Notes: generated by a model not told the origin, from the sequence alone. A DNA stretch of 9,899 bases from CAZVIK01 sp964627045 (GCA_964627045.1 CAZVIK010000155.1:1-9899); one strand, 5' to 3'. Shown: positions 1-7,806, numbered from the stretch's first letter. Program-made: numbers and translations.

Positions 1-698
1 GCGCGCAGCGTCATCTGGCTCAGGTAGCCCTGGGTCTGCGCTAGGTCTTTTCGCGCCTTTTCCTTCTGCGTCTTCAACCGGTTCAGGTCCGCCTGCTGCG
101 AAACCTTGTGTGTGTTCACCTGCGCCTTGACCACGCCCAGGCTGCCTTCGTTCACGCCCACCGTGATCCGGTTCTTTTCGCCTTCAATCGCCGAAAGGAT
201 CTCCGCCTTGCTGGCCTCCAGCTTGGCCTTTTCCAAAGTGAACTCCGAGGTCATCAGCCGCAGCGAGTCGCTTTCATCGGTCATCTTGTGCGAGGCCCGC
301 GTCTGCACTTCGTTGCTCTCGACGGTCTGCACCTGGTTCTGGCGCGTCAGCAGCGTCTGCTCCTGGCTGGAGGAGTCGAACTCGACGATGACTTCGCCCT
401 TCTCTACGGCCTTGCCCGAAGTGACCAGCTTGACGATCTGAAGCCCCGGCACCTGCGGCGCCTTGATGACGACCGAATTGGTGGCGCGGATCTCGCCTCG
501 CGTCTTGACGGCGATCGTGAAGTCCCCCCGCCGTACCCGCTGCGTGGGAACCTCCACGACAGTGCGCGCGCCATAGTAGTACGCCGCATAACCCGCGCCG
601 CCGAACATCGTTAGGCCGAGAATCCAAAGGATGGCCTTCTGCTTGTTGGACAGGCCGTGCCGGCCGATTCTGACTTTGGGTTTGATGTCCTTCGACAT
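1..698 (-). CDS. HlyD-like membrane-fusion protein, N-terminal 232 residues (3' end outside window)
   Basis: The frame is open from an ATG at 698 (MSKDIKPKVRIGRHG) to the left edge. The start has AAGGCAGG about 7 nt upstream. The protein has a short basic cytoplasmic tail, one membrane segment (about 22-42, ILWILGLTMFGGAGYAAYYY), a lipoyl-type half-domain (RGEIRATNSVVIKAP, then VTSGKAVEKGEVIVEFDSS, up to 110) and a long charged Gln/Glu/Lys-rich segment (about 112-232) expected to form the alpha-helical hairpin. Repeated KAPQ plus VEKGE/VKKGE and EFD motifs show it is related to the adaptor just upstream, but it lacks that protein's glycine-rich insertion. The two probably form one export operon, with a pump permease and ATPase expected beyond the left edge. 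The substrate and pump class (RND or MacB-type ABC) cannot be told from here. Confidence 0.85.
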   Translation of the reverse strand, partial: MSKDIKPKVRIGRHGLSNKQKAILWILGLTMFGGAGYAAYYYGARTVVEVPTQRVRRGDFTIAVKTRGEIRATNSVVIKAPQVPGLQIVKLVTSGKAVEKGEVIVEFDSSSQEQTLLTRQNQVQTVESNEVQTRASHKMTDESDSLRLMTSEFTLEKAKLEASKAEILSAIEGEKNRITVGVNEGSLGVVKAQVNTHKVSQQADLNRLKTQKEKARKDLAQTQGYLSQMTLR

Positions 699-814
699 GT
701 CGTACCTGCCTTGCTAGGGTTGCTTCTTCGCCGATACCTTTTTTGGCGGCCCCCCCTGGCCAACCACAACCCCGCTTTAAACCCGGAACGGAAAGTCCCC
801 CCCCAGTTTGTGTT
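699..814 (-). other. Intergenic region with homopolymer tracts
   Basis: About 116 nt between the last plausible stop (815) and the second adaptor ATG. It contains T6 (739-744), C7 (750-756) and C8 (797-804) on the plus strand, unlike anything else in the window, and these are places where base calls may be unreliable. No clear promoter or terminator is seen. Purine-rich AAGGCAGG at 706-713 lies about 7 nt before the next ATG and serves as its ribosome-binding site. Confidence 0.5.
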
Positions 815-2351
815 TTATTGGGTGTAGTACGCTTGTATGGCGGCGCGGCCCTTCTCGGTCATAACATAGCCCTCCCCTTGCGGNNNNNNNNNNCGCCGTG
901 GCCAGCACCTCGCCGGCTTTCACGCCGGAACGGATCGTCGCCGCCACGTAGTTGGATTTCCCAATCTCGACTTCGCGCCGCGCCCAACCGGTGGGCTGCT
1001 GCACGAACACGTACGGCTTGGCCTCCGGCCCATCGGAGAAAATCGCCTCGCGCGGGACTGTAATGGCGTCGGCCTCGGAATCCAGAACCACGTCCGCGCT
1101 CACCGAAAGGTCCGGAATCACCCGCGGATCCGTCCTCAAGAGCCGCAAGGTCACCGGGACCTCCTTCAAGTAGTCGCTCTGGAGCCGCGCCGCCTTGGGC
1201 AACGCCGCGATGCCCGTCACCACCGCCGGAAGGCTCAGGTCGGGATACGCGTCGAAGCGGACTTGCGCCCGGGCGCCCACCCGTAGCGCTTCGCCGTCCA
1301 CTTGGTTCACCGACGCGTTGATCACCATCGAACTCAGATCGACGATCTGCATGATCGGCGACCCCGGACCTACCTGATCTCCATTCTTGATCTGTGCCGC
1401 CTCGGAGGCGCCCCGCCGCTGGGTCGTCATCATCACCACCAGCCCGTCCATGGGCGCCCGCAGAACCATACGCTCGGCGTTGGCTTCGTTCCGCTTCAGC
1501 TCCGCGCGCCCTTCGTCCCGGGCCAGTTCCGCCATCCGCCATTGCGCCTGGAGCGAAGTCTTCATCAGGGGGACTTCCTTCAGTGTCTGCGCGTGGATCG
1601 CTTCGTTCTCCTCCACCGTCAGGCGGTAGGTTTCGGCGGCGATCGCCGAGCGGACCGGCACCGTTTTCAGATCCAACTGCGCCCTGTCCACATCGGCCTT
1701 GGCTTCCCGCAGGCTCTGCTCGTGGTCCTTTTCCAGCACCTCGAGCTGCGCCTTGACGCTCGCCATGTTGGCCTCGTTCTGCTCCACCCGGGAGCGGAAC
1801 TCCTCGATGCGTGTCAACATCTGCTCGCGGTCAAACTCGGCCACCAGTTCGCCCTTCTTGACCATGACGCCCGGGGTAATCAGCGACACGATGGTCATGT
1901 TCCCGAAGGCGCCGCCGCGCCCGCCTCCGGCGAACATCATGCTCGTCTGGCCGCCTCCGCCGCTGCTACCGCCGCCGCCGCGGGAACCTCTCGCTCCCGA
2001 ACTGACCGTGGTGACCTCCGACATCGCACCGCCGCCCCCTCCGCGCATCTGTGGGGCTTTCAGCATCGCGTAGTTTTTCGCCGCCGTGGTCCCGGTCAGC
2101 CGCAGGGTTCGCTCGAATGGCCCCGCCGCGGCCGGCGCCGTCGGCACCGTCGCCACCGGGGGGCCTCCCCCCGCCGTCGAGGTGAGCGCCTGTCGCAGGT
2201 ACAGCGCCGCCGCACCCGCGGCAATCAGAACCAGGAGGGCCACCGCCCAGCGCCAGCGGGGTTTCTTCGGGGCCGGCACGACCGGGAGCCGCTGCGGCTG
2301 GATCGGCGTCGGCTCCGGACGAGGCATCGGGGCAGGCATTCCGCTTGTCAT
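815..2351 (-). CDS. Periplasmic adaptor (HlyD/RND membrane-fusion family) with glycine-rich insertion; C-terminus unresolved
   Basis: Adaptors of this family link an inner-membrane pump to an outer-membrane channel. After a Pro-rich cytoplasmic tail and PKKPRWR comes one membrane segment (about 34-53). A first lipoyl half (RLTGTTAAKNYAMLKAP) is interrupted by a Gly/Ser-rich stretch (104-150) before SLITPGVMVKKGELVAEFD. A coiled-coil hairpin spans about 176-293, the second lipoyl half is RAPMDGLVV (298-306), and a beta-barrel and membrane-proximal region run to GVKAGEVLATA (486). The sequence up to 894 is reliable; ten N then follow. If the gap is a multiple of three, 22 further residues end at TAA 815, with GC at the third codon position in 16 of 22, as expected for coding DNA here. 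Taking the ten N literally shifts frame and ends at 777 with poor codon use. The substrate is unknown. Internal start ATGs at codons 5 and 9 cannot be excluded. Confidence 0.85.
884..893. other. Assembly gap (10 N) of unknown true size near the adaptor 3' end
   Basis: Unlike the other two N runs, the flanks (ending TTGCGG and beginning CGCCGTGG) share no overlap, so real sequence is probably missing. The minus-strand reading frame across it is undetermined. Confidence 0.9.
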
Positions 2352-2499
2352 ATGCTTAATCCGTCCGCCCTTTCGGGGCGTTTTGGTCCTCGGGGGCTCC
2401 GCGAACTTGGCTGCTTCACAAGCAATGACGCCACCCCGCCCGCGAAGGTTATGCCCTCACGTCAGGTTTTCCGGCGTCAACGGCTGGCCTCGGACAGCG
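2352..2499 (-). other. Intergenic region between rho and adaptor gene
   Basis: These 148 nt hold no supportable gene. On the minus strand there is a TTGACG (good -35 match) followed 21 nt later by CATAAC, a spacing too long for a confident promoter. There are small inverted repeats: TGCTT-CAC-AAGCA at 2412-2424 and CGCCC-TTTCG-GGGCG at 2366-2380. No convincing Rho-independent terminator follows rho on the minus strand. The adaptor ATG has only a weak ribosome-binding site (GGACGG about 11 nt upstream). Confidence 0.4.
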
Positions 2500-3921
2500 C
2501 TAGCCGTTCATCGCAGCCAGGAACTCGGCATTGCTGCGGGTTTTGCTCAACTTGTCCAGCAATAGCTGCATGCACTCCACTTGAGACAATGGACTCAACA
2601 CCTTACGGAGAATCCAGACCCGGTTCAGCTCTTCCCGCGGTTGCAGCAATTCCTCTTTTCGCGTGCCGCTTTTGTTGATGTCGATGGCCGGGAAGATACG
2701 CTTATCCACCAGCTTGCGGTCCAGGTGGATCTCCATGTTGCCCGTGCCCTTAAACTCTTCAAAAATAACGTCATCCATGCGGCTGCCGGTGTCGATCAGC
2801 GAGGTAGCCACAATGGTGAGCGACCCTCCTTCTTCGATGTTCCTGGCCGCCCCGAAGAACCGCTTCGGCCGCTGCAACGCGTTGGAATCCACGCCTCCCG
2901 ACAGGACCTTGCCCGAGGGCGGCACCACCGTGTTGTAGGCCCGCGCCAGCCGCGTGATCGAATCCAGCAGGATCACCACATCGCGCTTGTGCTCCACCAG
3001 CCGCTTCGCCTTTTCGATGACCATCTCGGCCACCTGCACGTGCCGGCTGGCCGGTTCGTCGAAGGTCGAACTGATGACTTCGCCCTTCACCGACCGCTGC
3101 ATGTCGGTAACCTCTTCGGGCCGCTCGTCGATCAGCAGCACGATGAGGGTCACGTCCGGGTGGTTGGTCGTGATCGAGTTGGCGATGCTCTGCAACAGCA
3201 TCGTCTTGCCGGTGCGCGGCGGAGACACGATCAAACCGCGCTGCCCCTTGCCGACCGGCGTCAGCAGGTCCATCACCCGCCCCGAATAGCTGTCCCGCGC
3301 CGTCTCCATCCGCAGCCGCTCGTTCGGGTACAGCGGCGTCAGGTTGTCAAAGAAGATCTTGTTGCGGGCCTCTTCGGGCGGCTCGAAGTTGATCGCATCC
3401 ACCTTGATCAGCGCGAAGTACCGCTCGCCTTCCTTGGGCGGCCGGATCTGCCCCGATATCGTGTCGCCCGTACGCAGGTCGAACCGGCGGATCTGGCTCG
3501 GGGAGACGTACACGTCGTCGGGACCCGGCAGGTAGTTGTACTCCGGCGCCCGCAGGAACCCGAAGCCGTCCGGCAGGCATTCCAGCACGCCCTCGGAGAA
3601 GATCAGGCCGCTTTTCTCGGCCTGAGCCTGGAGGATCTTGAAGATCAACTCCTGTTTGCGCAGTCCCGCCGCGCCCTGGACTCCGAAGTCCTTGGCGATC
3701 TGGTTCAACTGCACAATGCTCATCTCTTTGAGCGCCACCAGGTCGAGCGTCGGGTTGGCCGCGCTCGGCGGAGCCTGGTTCGGTCCGCCAAAGCCCTGGC
3801 GCTTTCGCGAGCCGCGCGCGGGCGCCGGAGCGGACTCCGGTTGCGGCGGCTTTGATTCTTCTACGGGGGGCGCAGCCGCCGGAGCGGCTTGCGTATCGGG
3901 TCTTTCCTGTTCGTTTGCCAA
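2500..3921 (-). CDS. rho: Transcription termination factor Rho
   Basis: Rho is a homohexameric RNA-dependent ATPase that loads on C-rich nascent RNA and releases it from RNA polymerase. The protein has 473 residues against 419 in E. coli. The extra length is a Pro/Ala-rich N-terminal extension of about 55 residues with a short basic patch RGSRKRQ. Next come the Rho N-terminal helical domain (LVALKEMSIVQLNQIAKDFG, 61-80) and the OB-fold RNA-binding domain (DGFGFLRAPEYNYLPGPDDV, then YVSPSQIRRFDLRTGD). The motor domain has P-loop PPRTGKT (234-240), Walker B DVVILLD (314-320), the secondary RNA-binding segments VVPPSGKVLSGG and RPKRFFGAARN, and the conserved end of domain DKRIFPAIDINKSGTRKEELL. 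All core motifs are intact, so it should be active. It starts at TTG and follows lon by 50 nt, probably with shared transcription. Confidence 0.98.
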   Translation of the reverse strand: MANEQERPDTQAAPAAAPPVEESKPPQPESAPAPARGSRKRQGFGGPNQAPPSAANPTLDLVALKEMSIVQLNQIAKDFGVQGAAGLRKQELIFKILQAQAEKSGLIFSEGVLECLPDGFGFLRAPEYNYLPGPDDVYVSPSQIRRFDLRTGDTISGQIRPPKEGERYFALIKVDAINFEPPEEARNKIFFDNLTPLYPNERLRMETARDSYSGRVMDLLTPVGKGQRGLIVSPPRTGKTMLLQSIANSITTNHPDVTLIVLLIDERPEEVTDMQRSVKGEVISSTFDEPASRHVQVAEMVIEKAKRLVEHKRDVVILLDSITRLARAYNTVVPPSGKVLSGGVDSNALQRPKRFFGAARNIEEGGSLTIVATSLIDTGSRMDDVIFEEFKGTGNMEIHLDRKLVDKRIFPAIDINKSGTRKEELLQPREELNRVWILRKVLSPLSQVECMQLLLDKLSKTRSNAEFLAAMNG

Positions 3922-3926
3922 AGTGG

Positions 3927-3930
3927 CCTC
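3927..3930 (-). promoter_or_regulatory. Ribosome-binding site fixing the rho TTG start
   Basis: GAGG lies 5 nt upstream of the TTG at 3921. No ATG, GTG or TTG occurs in frame between this codon and the upstream in-frame TGA at 3955-3957, and the first internal Met (residue 67) falls inside the conserved N-terminal domain. TTG with this site is therefore the most likely start. Confidence 0.6.
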
Positions 3931-3935
3931 ACTCG

Positions 3936-3952
3936 CCGGCCGTGGCGGCCGG
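3936..3952 (-). promoter_or_regulatory. GC-rich hairpin in the rho leader
   Basis: A perfect 7-bp inverted repeat, CCGGCCG and CGGCCGG around a 3-nt loop, lies between the lon stop and the rho start. Its near edge is 14 nt from the rho TTG and just upstream of the GAGG ribosome-binding site at 3927-3930. No U-tract follows on the minus strand, so it is not a standard intrinsic terminator. It could set access to the weak TTG start or protect the transcript end. Autoregulation of rho is known in E. coli; a role for this hairpin is inference. Confidence 0.4.
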
Positions 3953-3971
3953 ACTCAACTCGCGTCGGTGT

Positions 3972-6389
3972 TTAATGGAGCTGCTCTTCGCCATGCTGGG
4001 CCGCCAGGGCCACGGGCGCCGCCGCCGGACTCAGCGGCAAGGCCTCGATCTCCCGCTCCAGCGCAATCCGCAGCACCTCGTCCATCGATTCGACGAAGTG
4101 CAGCTTCATATCCTTGCGGACCGCCTCGGGGATATCCGGCAGGTCCTTTTCGTTGTCTTTCGGAACGATCGCCTCGCTGATCCCGTGCCGGTGGGCCGCC
4201 AGCAACTTCTCCTTCAGCCCGCCGATGGCCAGCACGCGGCCCCGCAGTGTGATCTCCCCGGTCATCGCCACATTGGCGCGCACCGGGATCTTCGCCAGCG
4301 CGCTGCACAGCGTCGTGGCGATCGTGATGCCCGCCGAAGGGCCGTCTTTCGGGATCGCCCCCTCGGGCACGTGCACGTGGATGTCCAGGTGCCGGTAGAA
4401 ATCCCGCGGCAGCCCGAGCGATTGCGCCCGGCTGCGGATGTAGCTCATCGCCGCCTGCGCCGATTCCTGCATCACGTCGCCCAACTTGCCGGTCGTCGTC
4501 AGCTTCCCCTTGCCTTCCATGATGGTGGCCTCGGTCGTCAGGATCTGCCCGCCTACCTCGGTCCAGGCCAACCCCGTCGCCGCGCCCACCTGATTCTTCT
4601 TTTCGGCCAGCGTCTCGCGGAACTTCAATGGTCCCAGGAGCTCGGGCACGGCCTCGGCCGTCACCGTAACCTTTTGATTCTTAGACTTTTCCTTGGCGCT
4701 CCGGCTCACCACCGCGCGGGCCACCTTGCGGCACACGTTGCCCACTTCGCGTTCCAGGTTCCGCACGCCCGCTTCCCGCGTGTAGTGTTGGATCAGCGTC
4801 GAGACCCCCTCGTCGGTGAAGGCGATCTCCTTTTCGGTCAGCCCGGTCTGCTCCATTTGCTTGCGGATCAGGAAGCGTTTGGCGATCTCGCGCTTCTCCA
4901 GTTCCGTATAGCCCGAGAGCCGGATCACCTCCATCCGGTCCTGCAAAGCCGGCGGAATCGTGTGCAGCACGTTGGCCGTGCAGATGAAAAACACCTGGCT
5001 CAGGTCGTATTCCACGTCCAGGTAGTGGTCCACGAACATGTAGTTCTGCTCGGGGTCCAACACCTCCAGCAGCGCCGCCGACGGGTCGCCCCGGAAATCC
5101 ATCGACATCTTGTCGACCTCGTCCAGCATGAAGACCGGGTTGCGCGTGCCGGCCTTTTTCATCATCTGGATGATTTGCCCGGGCAGCGCCCCGATGTAGG
5201 TCCGCCGGTGGCCCCGCACCTCGGCCTCGTCGCGCACGCCGCCAAGCGACAGCCGCACGAACTTCCGTCCCGTGGCCCTCGCGATGGACATCCCCAGCGA
5301 GGTCTTGCCCACCCCGGGGGGCCCCACGAAGCACAGAATCGATCCCTTGGGGTGTTTCACCAGCCGCCGCACGGCCAGGAATTCCAGGATGCGTTCTTTG
5401 ATCTTCTCTAGGCCGTAGTGGTCGGCTTCGAGCACCTGTTCGGCGTGCTTCAGGTCCCGGATCTCCTTGCTGCGCTTCTTCCACGGCACCGCCAGCAGCC
5501 AGTCCAGGTAGTTGCGCGACACGGTCGATTCGGCCGACATCGGCGGCATGCCTTCCAGCTTGCGCAACTCGGCGATCGCCTTGTCGGCGGCGTCCTTGGT
5601 CATGCCCGCGGCTTCGATCTTCTTGCGCAGCTCGTCGAACTCGCTCTTCTCCCCGCGTCCGAGTTCCTTCTGGATCGCCTTGATCTTCTCGTTGAGGTAG
5701 TACTCTTTCTGCGCCTTTTCCATCTGGCGCTTCACGCGCCCCTGGATGGTCCGGTCCACGTTCAGCTTTTCGATCTCGATGTCCAGGATATCGGCCACCC
5801 GCGTCAGCCGCTCGGCCGGGTCGAAGATCTCCAGCAACTCCTGCTTCTCTTCGATGGTGAGTTGCAGGTTTGCCCCCACCGTATCGGCCAGCCGTCCCGG
5901 ATCGTCCACCCGCACGGCGGCGATCATCGATTCGTAGTTCAGGTTCTGGCTCAGCTTGACGTACTGCTCGAACAGCGACGTCACCCGCCCGGTCAGCGCC
6001 TCCAGGTGCGGCCCCGCCTCCACCCGGTAGCCGAAGCTCCGTACGGTCGCCTGAAAGTAACCCTCGTCGGCGGTGAGCGACACGGTCTTGGCCCGCTCCA
6101 CCCCCTCGACCAGGACCTTGATGTTCCCGTCGGGCAGCTTCAGGCTCTGGACGATGCTGACCACCGTCCCCACGCTGTAGATCTCGTCGGGCCGCGGCTC
6201 GTCCACCGAGGCGTCATGCTGGGTGGCCAGGAAGATCCGCTTGTCGCCGGCCAGCGCCTCTTCGAGCGCCCGCACGCTCGATTCGCGCCCCACCACGAAC
6301 GGCGTCATCATATGCGGGAAGATCACCACGTCCCGCACCGGCATCATCGGCAGCCGCCTGGTCTCCGAGCGTTCCTTTGCTGTCGCCAT
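3972..6389 (-). CDS. lon: ATP-dependent protease Lon (LonA type)
   Basis: Lon is a cytosolic hexameric AAA+ serine protease that degrades misfolded and regulatory proteins. From the chosen ATG at 6389 it has 805 residues, normal for LonA. The N-terminal substrate domain opens with RRLPMMPVRDVVIFPHM. A coiled-coil region follows at about 190-300 (including QKEYYLNEKIKAIQKELG). Walker A GPPGVGKT is at 356-363 and Walker B VFMLDE at 419-424. The C-terminal protease domain carries the catalytic dyad Ser685 in KDGPSAG and Lys728 in GGLKEK, 43 residues apart as in E. coli Lon. The longer reading from 6446 adds 19 Arg/Gly/Pro-rich residues unlike the family, and its upstream purine run touches the ATG, whereas 6389 has GGGA about 6 nt upstream. 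It lies 127 nt after clpX and 50 nt before rho. No heat-shock element was recognised. Confidence 0.98.
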   Translation of the reverse strand: MATAKERSETRRLPMMPVRDVVIFPHMMTPFVVGRESSVRALEEALAGDKRIFLATQHDASVDEPRPDEIYSVGTVVSIVQSLKLPDGNIKVLVEGVERAKTVSLTADEGYFQATVRSFGYRVEAGPHLEALTGRVTSLFEQYVKLSQNLNYESMIAAVRVDDPGRLADTVGANLQLTIEEKQELLEIFDPAERLTRVADILDIEIEKLNVDRTIQGRVKRQMEKAQKEYYLNEKIKAIQKELGRGEKSEFDELRKKIEAAGMTKDAADKAIAELRKLEGMPPMSAESTVSRNYLDWLLAVPWKKRSKEIRDLKHAEQVLEADHYGLEKIKERILEFLAVRRLVKHPKGSILCFVGPPGVGKTSLGMSIARATGRKFVRLSLGGVRDEAEVRGHRRTYIGALPGQIIQMMKKAGTRNPVFMLDEVDKMSMDFRGDPSAALLEVLDPEQNYMFVDHYLDVEYDLSQVFFICTANVLHTIPPALQDRMEVIRLSGYTELEKREIAKRFLIRKQMEQTGLTEKEIAFTDEGVSTLIQHYTREAGVRNLEREVGNVCRKVARAVVSRSAKEKSKNQKVTVTAEAVPELLGPLKFRETLAEKKNQVGAATGLAWTEVGGQILTTEATIMEGKGKLTTTGKLGDVMQESAQAAMSYIRSRAQSLGLPRDFYRHLDIHVHVPEGAIPKDGPSAGITIATTLCSALAKIPVRANVAMTGEITLRGRVLAIGGLKEKLLAAHRHGISEAIVPKDNEKDLPDIPEAVRKDMKLHFVESMDEVLRIALEREIEALPLSPAAAPVALAAQHGEEQLH

Positions 6390-6516
6390 GTTGTTTCCCG
6401 GCTCCCTGTCCGGCGGCCTACCCCCCATGCGGCGCCCTCGCGGCATTCCCGCTTGAAGCCTGAATGGAATCCCGGTCTGTCCGGGTCTGACGGCTCGCCC
6501 CTGCCACCCCTGCGGT

Positions 6517-7806
6517 CTAGCCCGCCTTCTCGAGAAGGGCCAGGTTGATCTTCTGGGTCATGACCATTTCTTTGGTCACCAGAAACTCGCGCACCTTCCG
6601 GTTGCTGGGCAGGTAGTACATCAGGTCGAGCATCAGGTCCTCCAGGATCATGCGGAGGCCGCGAGCCCCCACCTTGCGCTCCAGGGCCAGCGAGGATACC
6701 GCCTCGAGCGCGTCGTCGCTAAACTTNNNNNNNNNNAACTTCAGTTTAACATTTTCGAACTCAAACAAACGCTGATACTGCTTGATGATAGCGTTCTTCG
6801 GCCGGGTCAAGATCTGCATCAGCGCCTCGCGGTCCAGGTCCCCCAGAACGCTGACCACCGGCAGCCGGCCCACGAACTCCGGGATGAAGCCGAACTTGAT
6901 CAGATCGACCGGCTGGATCTCGCCCAACAGGTCGGTGTCCCGGCGCCCGGGCACGCGCCGCATGCCGTCGGCCTTCTGGTCCTCGGCGTGCAAAAACCCC
7001 ATGGCCTTGCGCCCCACGCGCCGGCTGATCACTTTTTCCAGCCCCACGAAGGCGCCGCCGCACACAAATAGGATGTTCGCCGTATCCACCGCCGTGAACT
7101 CCTGGTGGGGATGCTTGCGCCCGCCCTGTGGGGGCACGTTGGCCACGGTCCCCTCCAGGATCTTCAGCAACGCCTGCTGCACTCCCTCTCCGGAGACGTC
7201 CCGCGTGATCGACGGGTTCTCGTCCTTGCGCGCAATCTTGTCGATTTCGTCGATGTAAATAATCCCCTGCTGGCAGCGCTGCACGTCCCAATCGGCGTTC
7301 TGCAACAGCCGCAGCACGATGTTCTCGACGTCCTCGCCCACGTAGCCCGCCTCGGTCAACGTGGTCGCGTCCACGATCGCGAAGGGCACTTCCAGAATCC
7401 GCGCCAGCGTCTGCGCCAGCAGCGTCTTGCCCGTCCCGGTCGGCCCGATCAGCAGGATGTTCGACTTGGACAGCTCCACATCCCCACCGCGGTTCCGGTT
7501 CATCTGGACCCGCTTGTAGTGGTTGTAGACCGCCACGGCCAGCTTCTTTTTGACCGCGTCCTGCCCCACCACGTACTGGTCCAGGTATTCCTTCAGCTCC
7601 AGGGGCTTGGGCAGGCGCGGCACGCCCGTCTGCGGCTTCTCGTTGCGGTCGGCGTCCAGGATCGAATTGCTGACCGCGATGCACTCGTCGCAAATATAGG
7701 CGCGCGGGTACTCGCTCGGCGAGGAAATGAGCTTCCCGACCAGGTCCTGGCTTTTATGGCAGAAGGAACAACGCAGCGAATCGTCCGAACCGCCTCGCCT
7801 TACCAT
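6517..7806 (-). CDS. clpX: ATP-dependent Clp protease ATP-binding subunit ClpX
   Basis: ClpX is the hexameric AAA+ unfoldase that recognises tagged proteins and threads them into the ClpP peptidase in the cytosol. The zinc-binding domain has CSFC at 13-16 and CDEC at 39-42. The AAA+ module follows with Walker A GPTGTGKT (121-128), the GYVG pore loop (154-157), Walker B IIYIDEIDK (182-190), the RKH pore-2 loop near 230-232, the IPEFVGRLP segment and sensor 2 GARGLR. The start is ATG at 7806 with GGGGGA just upstream (spacing 3-4 nt). Ten N at 6727-6736 sit between LFEFENVKLK and FSDDALEA; collapsing a 5-nt flank repeat gives VKLKFSDDALEA and a probable true length of 424 instead of 429. The ClpP-contact loop has MGF (269-271) where IGF is usual and is longer and more basic than in E. 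coli. clpP is not adjacent. Confidence 0.98.
   Translation of the reverse strand: MVRRGGSDDSLRCSFCHKSQDLVGKLISSPSEYPRAYICDECIAVSNSILDADRNEKPQTGVPRLPKPLELKEYLDQYVVGQDAVKKKLAVAVYNHYKRVQMNRNRGGDVELSKSNILLIGPTGTGKTLLAQTLARILEVPFAIVDATTLTEAGYVGEDVENIVLRLLQNADWDVQRCQQGIIYIDEIDKIARKDENPSITRDVSGEGVQQALLKILEGTVANVPPQGGRKHPHQEFTAVDTANILFVCGGAFVGLEKVISRRVGRKAMGFLHAEDQKADGMRRVPGRRDTDLLGEIQPVDLIKFGFIPEFVGRLPVVSVLGDLDREALMQILTRPKNAIIKQYQRLFEFENVKLKXXXXKFSDDALEAVSSLALERKVGARGLRMILEDLMLDLMYYLPSNRKVREFLVTKEMVMTQKINLALLEKAG
6727..6736. other. Assembly gap (10 N) within clpX, probably artefactual
   Basis: Ten N interrupt clpX. The pentamer AACTT ends the left flank and begins the right flank. Deleting one copy plus the N run removes 15 nt (5 codons), preserves the frame and gives VKLKFSDDALEA, matching the position where ClpX proteins have a continuous segment of the V-L-F/E-x-x-AL type. 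The overlap is only 5 nt, so the case rests mainly on the protein fit. Confidence 0.85.

Noticed and set aside
2366..2384. Hairpin CGCCC-TTTCG-GGGCG followed by TTTT on the plus strand, like an intrinsic terminator
   Set aside because: The stem is only 5 bp and it faces the plus strand, where no gene lies upstream. On the minus strand there is no U-tract after it.
2412..2424. Inverted repeat TGCTT-CAC-AAGCA upstream of the adaptor
   Set aside because: Half-sites are short and match no operator I recognise; expected by chance.
2420..2440. TGGC...TTGC resembling a sigma-54 promoter (minus strand)
   Set aside because: The distance between the two elements is 8 nt from start to start where 11 is needed.
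1302..2678. Long plus-strand open frame of 458 codons
   Set aside because: It is antisense to the adaptor and the rho 3' end, His/Arg/Pro-rich with no recognisable domain. Such shadow frames are expected opposite GC-rich genes.
3852..5411. Long plus-strand open frame of 519 codons
   Set aside because: Antisense to lon, dominated by His, Arg, Leu and Gln, no family resemblance. The lon frame accounts for the conservation.
6390..6446. Upstream ATG giving Lon 19 extra residues
   Set aside because: The extra residues are Arg/Gly/Pro-rich and unlike Lon N-termini, and the ribosome-binding site favours the ATG at 6389.
6471..6485. Perfect inverted repeat CCCGG-TCTGT-CCGGG after clpX
   Set aside because: Five base pairs without a T-tract in GC-rich DNA; not enough for a terminator or operator.
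5418..6548. Plus-strand open frame of 376 codons opposite lon
   Set aside because: Same shadow pattern, and it crosses the lon-clpX intergenic region without any coding signature.
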